A DNA stretch of 6,089 nt from CAUZEO01 sp963578625 (lineage in GTDB: Bacteria > Verrucomicrobiota > Kiritimatiellia > SLOV01): contig CAUZEO010000324.1 of NCBI GenBank assembly GCA_963578625.1, positions 1-6,089 on the forward strand, in the 5' to 3' direction. Shown in pieces: positions 1 to 5,582 of this stretch. The notes beneath the pieces are model-generated. The model ran no database searches. It was not told the origin of the DNA and saw only the letters and a program-made list of their open reading frames with translations. The position numbers were made by a program, and so were the translations under genes. How positions within the stretch are numbered: the stretch's first letter is position 1; every line of letters begins with the position of its first letter.

Positions 1-233
1 GTCCGGTCGTGGATCACTATCGGTTATGGACCGAAAAGGCCTTCAAGGTCCAGCAGCCCGTTGCGGATGCACAGGCCTTGTGGCCGCGCATGGGTGACGC
101 AATACATCCCGGCTACCTCGGTCACGTTGCGTTTTTCAGGGAAATTGCGCCCCTCTTCGGCGTGGAAAAGTACTTCCCATGGGAAGATGTGGATGAATTC
201 GAAATTCGGCGAAGTGCCCGAAAAGTTGTCTGA
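1..233 (+). CDS. SGNH/GDSL-type hydrolase, C-terminal fragment (5' end outside window)
   Basis: Only the last 77 or so codons are present; the frame is open to the left edge and ends at TGA 231-233. The fragment contains GDAIHPGYLGHVAFFREIAP, which fits block V of SGNH/GDSL hydrolases (D-x-x-H-P followed by G-H). There the Asp and His complete the Ser-Asp-His catalytic triad. The preceding VVDHYRLWTEKA also fits the stretch before block V in this fold, where a conserved Asp-Tyr begins a helix. The nucleophile Ser (block I) and the oxyanion-hole Gly and Asn lie upstream of the window, so activity and substrate cannot be judged. Family members are esterases, acetyl-xylan or carbohydrate esterases and lipases. 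A GTG at 9 is not a credible start because the catalytic core would be missing. The family call is fairly secure and the substrate is unknown. Confidence 0.7.
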   Translation, partial: PVVDHYRLWTEKAFKVQQPVADAQALWPRMGDAIHPGYLGHVAFFREIAPLFGVEKYFPWEDVDEFEIRRSARKVV

Positions 234-468
234 CCACGTAATTCGGGCAATTTTTCACTTCATCTTTGGAACAATCCTGGGACTGTTGCCGGGAATCGCT
301 GCAATTGCCCTGGCGGCTGACGAATTTACGAAAGCCCACCGCATCGCGATTATTATAATCGTCGCTTTCGGGACTCTTTTTTCAATCCTCGGCTTGTTTA
401 CGAGAGGGCGATACTTGAAGCCTCTGCTCAGCTTCTTTGGGCGTGAAGTCGAACGGTACTGGCATTAG
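193..468 (+). CDS. small two-helix integral membrane protein, hypothetical
   Basis: A 91-residue protein from ATG 193. The start was chosen because GGGAAG (181-186) lies 6 bases upstream; ATG 187 is an alternative two codons earlier. I recognise no family. It shows two hydrophobic segments, about residues 18-42 (IRAIFHFIFGTILGLLPGIA onward) and 50-70 (RIAIIIIVAFGTLFSILGLF). They are separated by a short polar loop ADEFTKAH. A basic and aromatic tail follows (RGRYLKPLL, then REVERYWH). This is a helical-hairpin topology with likely cytoplasmic ends. Its first 41 bases overlap the end of the SGNH hydrolase gene in another frame, which suggests translational coupling. The long clean hydrophobic run argues that it is a real gene. 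The open frame continues upstream to 61, but that part is the shadow of the hydrolase gene. The degraded PhyH gene follows 19 bases later. Confidence 0.55.
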   Translation: MNSKFGEVPEKLSDHVIRAIFHFIFGTILGLLPGIAAIALAADEFTKAHRIAIIIIVAFGTLFSILGLFTRGRYLKPLLSFFGREVERYWH

Positions 469-487
469 CGCACTATTCAGTAAGGAA

Positions 488-1193
488 ATGAAAACAACTC
501 CGCAGTTCAACGTTACTACATATGCAGCGCGTTTCCGGCGCGATGGATTCTCGATATTTGACGGTATTCTGAGCAATGTAGAAGTGGAGCCGCTACGGTG
601 CGCGGTGGCGTCAATTCCGGAAAGAGAAGAGGTTCGCCGAAAACACAGCGTGTATGGCGTTCGAAACCTTTTGGAAATTTGTCCTGCCGTTCGGCGACTT
701 CGCGTTTGCCACCCGCACCCTCTTCTTCGACAAGGTTTAGGACATCAACTGGGCGCTGGGCTGGCACCAGGACAGCGTAATTTCCGTGTCCTAACGGCAT
801 GACATTTCCGGTTTCAATGCCTGGTCCCGGAAGGCCGGCGTGTGGCAGGTCCAACCTCCATCTGAAGTTCTCGAAAATATGATCGCGGTGCGAGTTCACC
901 TCGATGACTGCGGCATGGATCACTGTCCTCTTCGCGTCATTCCCGGATCCCATCGCCATGGCTGGCTCGATGATGAAATCGACGAGTGGAAGCGGCGGGG
1001 TTATGAAGTGACTGGCGCGACAGATTGCGGGGCTTGGTCGCGATCTGCCCTCTTATCCTGCACGCTTTCTTCCGAATCAAGATCAAGCGGCCACCGCCGC
1101 GTCATACACATTGAACATGCCCGCGACGAACTGCCCGGGGCATTGGACTGGAACAATCGCATCGGGTCGGCAGATGCGACAACGCATGGTTGA
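488..1193 (+). pseudogene. phytanoyl-CoA dioxygenase (PhyH) family gene, inactivated by frameshifts and stops
   Basis: PhyH enzymes are Fe(II)/2-oxoglutarate oxygenases. Translation begins at ATG 488 (TAAGGA just upstream) and reads YAARFRRDGFSIFDG, then RKHSVYGVRNLLEICPAV, both typical of the family N-terminus. Near 680-690 the homology jumps to the third frame as FGDFAFATRTLFFDKV, with roughly 15-20 expected residues apparently missing. That frame has TAG at 738-740 and TAA at 792-794, yet homology continues through both: INWALGWHQDSVISV (iron-binding H-x-D), then GVWQVQPPSEVLENM, VRVHLDDCG and LRVIPGSHRHGWLDDEIDEW. Near 1030 homology slips to frame 2 (GLVAICPLILHA, carrying the expected distal iron His). 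It returns at 1068 to give SSESRSSGHRRVIHIEHA, with the arginine expected to bind 2-oxoglutarate, and ends at TGA 1191-1193. The 706 bp are not a multiple of three. Both motif halves remain recognisable, so the decay is fairly recent. Sequencing error could explain some but hardly all lesions. Confidence 0.85.
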
Positions 1194-1231
1194 ATCCGCG
1201 ATCATCGAACCCCCACCTCTTCCGAGCGGGA

Positions 1232-2281
1232 TTAGCCTTGCACGATCATCTCGATCGCGTCACGCCTTCCCTCGGGTAAATCGATCGTGGCGGCGGCTGC
1301 ATTCGCCTCGAGTTGGTCGATATTGGAAGCGGAAACGATGCTGGGTCCCATGCTCGGAAGCGAATGCATGTACGCTAGAGCCAACCGGCTGGTAGGCAGT
1401 TCCCACTCCTTTGCCCGATCCGAAAGCTGGCCTAGTTTTCCCATCACCTCAGGTGAACAAAGCGCCTCCAGGCCTGTTTCATCGAATAACCGGTCACCCT
1501 CGCCGGCCTTCGCCGGGTCCAGGTACCGGTCGGAAAGGAGTCCACGGGCCAATGGACTGTAGGGGATGAAGGAAATTCCGTTTTCGGCGGCGTAGGCAAG
1601 CACGCCTTTCTGCCCGGGGTTTTCTCCGGTGAGAATATCAAACCTGTTCTGCACCGCGACAACCCGGCAACGAAGAGAGCTGGACACCTCAATCCCGCGA
1701 TACAATTCGAGCTGCTCGACCCTGAAATTTGAAACGCCAAAGTAACGAACGGTCCCTTCGCTTACGAGATCCTCTATCGCCTCCAGGCTCTCTTCCGGCG
1801 GCGTCGCGTCGTCGAACTGATGAAAATAGAGCAGATCGATCCGGTCCGTTAGCAGGCGCTCCAGGCAGGCGTGCACGCTGTCCCGGATATTGGCGCGGCC
1901 CAGACCGCAGTGATTCGGCGTCAGCCCGTCCATCAGGCCGCATACCTTCGTACAAAGTACGATGTCGCGACGCTTCTCCGGATTCCTCTCGAACCAGGTT
2001 CCGAGCACCCGCTCGGAATTACCTGAACTTTCGTTGTAGCGATTGGCGGTATCCCAGAACGTGACCCCGAGTTCCCAGGCCCGGTCGAGAATCTCCAGGG
2101 ACGTTCGTTCGCCGGTGCGGGCGCCGTCGCCGGTCTCCGGCAGCCCCATTTTCCAGGTGCCCAGACCCGCCTTCGAAGCACGCAGGCCGGAATCTCCCAC
2201 CCGAACGAAAGGCATATCGTGGAATTCGTTTGCAGAAAATGGTAGCTTGTATAGGTTGGTCTTCGGTTGACGGTGGTTCAT
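1232..2281 (-). CDS. aldo/keto reductase
   Basis: An NAD(P)H-dependent oxidoreductase with the (beta/alpha)8 AKR fold, 349 residues from the ATG at 2281; soluble and probably cytoplasmic. The catalytic tetrad is visible: Asp77 and Tyr82 in FWDTANRYNES, Lys112 in LCTKV and His154 in LYFHQFD. Family hallmarks follow: VRYFGVSNF (179-186), VAVQNRFDI (208-216), FIPYSPLARGLLS (238-250) and a C-terminal cofactor segment PSIVSASNIDQLEANAA (313-329). It belongs with sugar- or aldose-dehydrogenase-like AKRs; the substrate is not evident. The start is uncertain. ATG 2281 has GGAGG directly abutting it, the frame also opens at GTG 2299 and TTG 2317, and ATG 2215 (MPFVRVGDSGLRAS) is where many AKRs begin. 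I kept the 22-residue extension because HDMPFVRVG looks familiar within this subfamily. The gene is divergent from the three-gene operon and its end lies 38 bases from the convergent PhyH pseudogene. Confidence 0.92.
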   Translation of the reverse strand: MNHRQPKTNLYKLPFSANEFHDMPFVRVGDSGLRASKAGLGTWKMGLPETGDGARTGERTSLEILDRAWELGVTFWDTANRYNESSGNSERVLGTWFERNPEKRRDIVLCTKVCGLMDGLTPNHCGLGRANIRDSVHACLERLLTDRIDLLYFHQFDDATPPEESLEAIEDLVSEGTVRYFGVSNFRVEQLELYRGIEVSSSLRCRVVAVQNRFDILTGENPGQKGVLAYAAENGISFIPYSPLARGLLSDRYLDPAKAGEGDRLFDETGLEALCSPEVMGKLGQLSDRAKEWELPTSRLALAYMHSLPSMGPSIVSASNIDQLEANAAAATIDLPEGRRDAIEMIVQG

Positions 2282-2525
2282 CCTCCGATTCTTGCGCACT
2301 AAGTCCCTACCTCTCAAGCACAGATGAAATGAATACTGCTGATTTGTGTGCGCTCCTCCCGGTCATAAAGGCCTCATCATGATCCGGCGTCTGATGTCAG
2401 CTGATGTCCGGGACCAAACTCAGGCTGAATTCCAGAGACATCGCGCAACCGTATTTCTGCCCGCAATTTTATTCTACCTTTGGGTCGTCCATCCAACCGT
2501 TGGAACCCCGCGGAAGGATTCGGGC

Positions 2526-2554
2526 TTGTCAGCGAAAATTCGCTGGGATACGTT
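2526..2554 (+). promoter_or_regulatory. candidate sigma-70-type promoter for the operon
   Basis: TTGTCA (2526-2531, five of six matches to the -35 consensus) is followed by a 17-bp spacer and TACGTT (2549-2554, three of six matches to the -10 consensus). Transcription would begin near 2561, leaving a leader of about 30 bases before the ATG at 2591. The -10 is weak, so a regulator may be needed or the true promoter may lie elsewhere in 2318-2525. Confidence 0.3.
2530..2545. promoter_or_regulatory. perfect inverted repeat, candidate operator
   Basis: CAGCGAA-AA-TTCGCTG has 7-bp arms and a 2-bp centre. It fills the spacer of the candidate promoter and ends 45 bases before the operon start. A site placed there would block RNA polymerase, as expected for a dimeric repressor operator (LacI, GntR or TetR type). 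No regulator gene is present in the window. The 2-base loop makes an RNA hairpin terminator unlikely. Confidence 0.35.
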
Positions 2555-2576
2555 CGCGTAGATGAGCAACAGGAGT

Positions 2577-2590
2577 GGAGGTAAGGGGGC
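2577..2590 (+). promoter_or_regulatory. ribosome binding site for the operon's first gene
   Basis: GGAGG at 2577-2581 lies 9 bases before ATG 2591, with a second purine run AAGGGGG at 2583-2589 adjoining the start. This is the strongest Shine-Dalgarno-like signal in the window and supports ATG 2591 as the start. Confidence 0.6.
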
Positions 2591-3604
2591 ATGATCGATC
2601 TGCTTCGCAGACACGACCCGGGTCTCATTGAACTGGCCTCCGAAGATGGGGCCGTCCTGGTTTCTCCCGCCTTGCAAGGCAGAATTTTCGCGCACCTGGA
2701 AGGGGACCTGCTTCATCAGCTGGATATCGAACGTCTCGAAGCGCCACTCCCGGGCGAGTTCAACAACTTGGGGGGAAACTCGCTCTGGCCTGCCCCGGAA
2801 GGGGGCCCGTTCGCCTTCAACTACATGCCCGGCAGCGGGGAGTGGGTCGTCCAGGCCGGCATCGCCGACCAACCGGCAAGCGTCACCTATCTCAGCAAGG
2901 GTGAAGTGGAGATCGAAAAGCAGATCAACCTCACCAATCGCCATGGCACAACCCTCGACCTTCGCTTCAACCGCCGAATCCAGATCGTCGGCGCCCCAGA
3001 TCTCGGCGGCTTTCCCGGGCTCCAAGGAATTGCATACCACACCTCCGATACCTTCGAGCCGCTTGGCTCCTACCGCGAGGACGAAGTCCTTCTGGCTCCA
3101 TGGTCCCTGGAACAATTCCCCGGGGGGAACGGGGTCACCGCATTTGCAAAGGTGAAGGATCCGTCAACGGCCATTAATTTCGATTTTTACGGAATGCCTG
3201 AATCACCCCCCATTTATGGCGAAGATTTCTTTTCCACCTCACTTGGTGGCACGGCAAAATATCAGATCGGCATCAAGGTAGCCAATGAACCGGAAGTACT
3301 GGGCGCCCTGGATACCAACCGAAACCTGCTTCTGCTTCGGCATACCGAAAAGAAGGACGGGCTTTACTTCAATATTGCCGACAACGATCAACCGGAGGGA
3401 CCGGGATCTGCCGCCGACATGTACAGCGTGTTCAACGGCGGTGACCTTGATTTCTTCGAGCTCGAAACCATTGCCCCGATGCAAATCCGGGACGGACTAA
3501 TAACAACCAGCTCGCTGCACTCGGCCTCAATTATGTTGCGGGGACCGGTGCCGGATCTGAAACTCTGGGTTAAAAATCAGTACGGAATTGATCCGGCCAA
3601 CTAA
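2591..3604 (+). CDS. mutarotase-fold protein resembling DUF6786/DUF4380, function unknown
   Basis: A 337-residue protein with no signal peptide and no membrane segment, hence probably cytoplasmic. It is rich in beta-strand-like alternation throughout, consistent with a galactose-mutarotase-type beta-sandwich. Two stretches suggest the DUF6786/DUF4380 group: LGGNSLWPAPEGGPFAF (60-76), comparable to the family's G-x-x-R/S-x-W-x-x-P-E-G-G motif, and FNGGDLDFFELETIAP (281-296), comparable to its N-G-x-x-x-F-x-E-x-E-x-x-x-P motif. A central NRRIQIVG (127-134) would follow a strand pair. Proteins with this fold bind or epimerise sugars, but no function is established for the group and I see no clear catalytic His/Glu pair of true aldose 1-epimerases. 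It is the first gene of the operon, led by GGAGG; the creatininase homologue starts 27 bp after its stop. The gene call is secure, while the family call is from memory. Confidence 0.75.
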   Translation: MIDLLRRHDPGLIELASEDGAVLVSPALQGRIFAHLEGDLLHQLDIERLEAPLPGEFNNLGGNSLWPAPEGGPFAFNYMPGSGEWVVQAGIADQPASVTYLSKGEVEIEKQINLTNRHGTTLDLRFNRRIQIVGAPDLGGFPGLQGIAYHTSDTFEPLGSYREDEVLLAPWSLEQFPGGNGVTAFAKVKDPSTAINFDFYGMPESPPIYGEDFFSTSLGGTAKYQIGIKVANEPEVLGALDTNRNLLLLRHTEKKDGLYFNIADNDQPEGPGSAADMYSVFNGGDLDFFELETIAPMQIRDGLITTSSLHSASIMLRGPVPDLKLWVKNQYGIDPAN

Positions 3605-3631
3605 GCGGACGTTGCACCACAGGAAATTGCC

Positions 3632-4372
3632 ATGCGATACGAAATGATGTTGCCTCACCAGCTTCGACAGGCAATGGATGAAAACTGGCCGGCGGTCCTG
3701 CCGCTCGGGGTTCTGGAGTACCACGGCGAGCACCTGGCCATCGGGATGGACACGCTCGCGGTTCTGCGCTGCCTGGAACAATTGGAATCCGAAATGAACA
3801 TCATTATCTTGCCGCCGTTTTACTACGGCGCCGGGAGCTATGCCGTCGAAGGGCCGGCAGGCACAGGAACCATGCAGGTTGACACCGAGGCCCTGGTGCC
3901 GTTCGGGCACCACTTTTTCCGCAGCCTTTTGCGGAACGGATTCCGAAATATTCACGCCATAATTCATCATCAGTCCGAAAACTTTACCGCCGGCATGCCG
4001 ACCGACCTCTCCTTCAAGCTGGCAGGGCGCAAGGCCATCTTCGAGTTCCTGATGAATGAGCGCGGCGAGGGATTCTGGGGCGATAATTCCATGGCCGACT
4101 ATTACGAGAAGCACGATGCAGGCGACAATCCGTTTAACTGGGTGCAGATTCATCCCCTGATGGACGAGACCATCATCAAGGAGTATGACTTCGATCATGC
4201 GGGGATCGGGGAGACTTCGCTCCTGATGGCATTGGACCCCGCCGGCGTTGACATGGACCAATTCTCCGATGAGAAGTGGTATCTTCGAACAGCTAAGAAC
4301 GCGACCAGGGAGTACGGCCAGCAGGCAGTCGACAAGATCCTGAAACGGTTGCGGAAGATTCTCAGCAACTAA
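3632..4372 (+). CDS. creatininase-family amidohydrolase homologue with variant metal motif
   Basis: A 246-residue protein, close to the family norm of about 240-260. Creatininase-family enzymes hydrolyse cyclic or linear amides with a two-metal centre. The N-terminal motif LPLGVLEYHGEHLAIGMDT (24-42, residue 31 His) keeps Glu29, His31 and Asp40, with the same 2- and 9-residue spacing as Glu34, His36 and Asp45 of Pseudomonas creatininase. The C-terminal HAGIGETS (189-196) matches the family H-A-G-x-x-E-T-S. The middle motif is different: IIHHQSENF (110-118) stands where the family has N-G-H-x-E-N or N-G-H-G-G-N. If Glu116-Asn117 align with the usual E-N, Gln114 occupies the metal His position and His112/His113 are displaced by one or two. 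The ATG at 3632 is preceded by AGGAAA. The neighbours are a mutarotase-fold gene and, 45 bp downstream, a creatinase-fold gene, so a shared catabolic path is likely. The substrate is not known; creatinine should not be assumed. Confidence 0.85.
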   Translation: MRYEMMLPHQLRQAMDENWPAVLPLGVLEYHGEHLAIGMDTLAVLRCLEQLESEMNIIILPPFYYGAGSYAVEGPAGTGTMQVDTEALVPFGHHFFRSLLRNGFRNIHAIIHHQSENFTAGMPTDLSFKLAGRKAIFEFLMNERGEGFWGDNSMADYYEKHDAGDNPFNWVQIHPLMDETIIKEYDFDHAGIGETSLLMALDPAGVDMDQFSDEKWYLRTAKNATREYGQQAVDKILKRLRKILSN

Positions 4373-4405
4373 CCCGAATATTTCACCGGAGAAATACAAC
4401 GACCC

Positions 4406-4417
4406 AGGAGAGTGACG
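4406..4417 (+). promoter_or_regulatory. ribosome binding site deciding the M24 gene start
   Basis: AGGAG at 4406-4410 lies 7 bases before ATG 4418 but only 1 base before the in-frame GTG at 4412. This makes ATG 4418 the better start. Confidence 0.6.
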
Positions 4418-5575
4418 ATGCTTCAGATACCCGATGGGGAATACAAAACCAGACTCCGCCGCCTCAAAGCCAAGATCCGAAAGGCGGGCCTGGATGCGGT
4501 TCTCATTCACGGCAACGAAGGGGATTGCGCGAACGTCAGGTATTTGTCGGACTACTGGCCGACATTCGAATCCGGCGGTGTCTTTGTGCCGGCCGAAGGA
4601 AAAGCCATCCAGTTGATCGGCCCGGAAAGCGAAAACTACGCCAAGGGACGAAGCAAGATCAGCAGCATCTTGAAGATGGTGGAATACCGCGAGTCCGCGG
4701 AGCCGGAATACCCCGGAATTCCGGTGGCGCACTTTCAAGACGTAGTCAAGAAGGCGATGCCGAAAAAACGGCTGAAGAAACTGGGGCTCATCGGGTACTC
4801 GATCCTTCCGCTGCCGGTTTATGACAGCCTCCGTTCGGAGCTGCCGAATGTAAAACTCTCAAAGGCCGATTCCCTGATGGTGGAATTGCGACAGGTGAAG
4901 AGCGACAGTGAGATCAAGCTCATGAAGAAGGCCTACCAGGTGAGCGAGAAAGCGGTGGAAGCTGTACTGGCGGAAATGCGGCCGGGGATGACCGAACTCC
5001 AGGTCATCGGAATCGCCCAGCGGGAGATCTACCGGCACGGCGGGGAATACGAAGGCCATGCGCTCTATTGTTTCTGCGGCCCCGCGACCAACAACGCCAT
5101 TTCCCGGCCAACGCACAATAAGATTAAGAAGAACGAGGTCATTCAACTGAACCTCGGTGCCCGCGTCGGCGGCTACTCGTCCAGCGTCGGCCTCCCCGTC
5201 TCGTTCGGGAAGTTACCCGCCCGGAAACAGCGCCTGGTAGACTTCGGCCTGGAAGCGCATGCGCACACCATGAGTCTGATGAAGGCAGGAAAGCCCGCGG
5301 CACAGGTCGTGGACGAGTACGAACAGTACGTAAAAAAGAACGGGTTTGGGAAGTACATGCTCTATGGACCGTGTCATGCGATCGGATTGATGGAAGTGGA
5401 GCCCCCGTGGATGGAATCGACGTCGAAATACGACCTCCAGGAGAACATGACGTTCCAGTTGGACACCTTTTTCTACGACAAGGACTTCGGCCTGAGATGG
5501 GAAAACGGCGTCCGCGTAACGAAGTCCGGCGTAGAGCAGCTTTCGCGAAAATTCAAGAAGCTGGTTCAGCTGTGA
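4418..5575 (+). CDS. M24-fold protein (creatinase/Xaa-Pro peptidase-like) with degenerate metal site
   Basis: A 385-residue protein with the two-domain layout of creatinase and prolidase: an N-terminal domain (about 1-150, with DAVLIHGNEGDCANVRYLSD near 26-45) and a pita-bread domain (about 158-385). The linking helix reads LRQVKSDSEIKLMKKAY, a family hallmark. In M24 peptidases the metals are held by Asp, Asp, His, Glu and Glu. Here the first two positions read QLNLGARVGGYSSSVGLP, giving Asn245 and Ser256 with the expected 11-residue spacing. The His is kept (PCHAIGL, His320), the first Glu is Asp349 (TFQLDTFFY) and the last Glu is kept (LRWENGVRVT, Glu362). The substrate-site His expected 17 residues before the first Asp appears to be Ile228. 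Metal-dependent peptidase activity is therefore unlikely. Creatinase is a metal-free relative, but its catalytic His also seems absent. It is the last gene of the operon and overlaps the convergent recN by 10 bp. Confidence 0.87.
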   Translation: MLQIPDGEYKTRLRRLKAKIRKAGLDAVLIHGNEGDCANVRYLSDYWPTFESGGVFVPAEGKAIQLIGPESENYAKGRSKISSILKMVEYRESAEPEYPGIPVAHFQDVVKKAMPKKRLKKLGLIGYSILPLPVYDSLRSELPNVKLSKADSLMVELRQVKSDSEIKLMKKAYQVSEKAVEAVLAEMRPGMTELQVIGIAQREIYRHGGEYEGHALYCFCGPATNNAISRPTHNKIKKNEVIQLNLGARVGGYSSSVGLPVSFGKLPARKQRLVDFGLEAHAHTMSLMKAGKPAAQVVDEYEQYVKKNGFGKYMLYGPCHAIGLMEVEPPWMESTSKYDLQENMTFQLDTFFYDKDFGLRWENGVRVTKSGVEQLSRKFKKLVQL

Positions 5576-5582
5576 TTCACAG
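5559..5582. repeat. two adjoining short inverted repeats at the convergent gene ends
   Basis: AGCTG-GTT-CAGCT (5559-5571) overlaps CTGTGA-T-TCACAG (5570-5582) by two bases. Both span the 10-bp overlap of the M24 and recN stop regions. No T-run follows on either strand and the second loop is one base, so neither is a standard intrinsic terminator. Confidence 0.3.

Larger units (their letters stand above)
2282..2590. other. divergent intergenic region between AKR and the three-gene operon
   Basis: About 309 bp without a gene that I can support. It must carry the promoters for the leftward AKR and the rightward operon. Visible elements are a perfect 16-bp palindrome inside a promoter-like spacer (2526-2554), a 13-bp inverted repeat at 2492-2504 (TCCAACCGTTGGA), and a tandem CTGATGTC at 2391-2398 and 2401-2408 with a 10-bp period, that is, one helical turn. 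I could not pick a convincing leftward promoter. A 71-codon open frame at 2346-2561 shows no family resemblance, no good ribosome binding site and mixed composition, so I leave it unannotated. Confidence 0.6.

Noticed and set aside
738..794. Possible stop-codon readthrough or recoding at TAG 738 and TAA 792 in the PhyH gene.
   Set aside because: Two different stops plus separate frame shifts and a missing segment in the same gene fit simple decay better than recoding; no recoding structure is seen.
516..959. A 147-codon open frame on the - strand opposite the PhyH pseudogene.
   Set aside because: The + strand carries unmistakable PhyH motifs across this stretch; the antisense translation resembles nothing known and follows codon bias.
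1194..1231. Searched the gap between the convergent PhyH pseudogene and AKR for a bidirectional terminator.
   Set aside because: No stem-loop with a T-run was found in these 38 bases.
2346..2561. A 71-codon open frame in the intergenic region, with a hydrophobic patch ATVFLPAILFYLWVV.
   Set aside because: There is no good Shine-Dalgarno, no family resemblance, and it runs through the candidate promoter and palindrome. A chance frame is more likely, though a small membrane peptide is not strictly excluded.
2474..3115. A 213-codon open frame on the - strand opposite the start of the mutarotase-like gene.
   Set aside because: It spans the operon's control region and first gene in antisense and has no recognisable motif.
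3527..4738. A 403-codon open frame on the - strand, the longest open frame in the window.
   Set aside because: It lies opposite the creatininase-like gene and parts of its two neighbours, crosses their boundaries, and shows no family motif. The + strand genes have clear homology and ribosome binding sites, so this is a compositional shadow.
5570..5582. CTGTGATTCACAG resembles a CRP half-site pair (TGTGA/TCACA).
   Set aside because: CRP sites have a 6-8 bp spacer; here the spacer is one base, and the location is the end of two convergent genes rather than a promoter.
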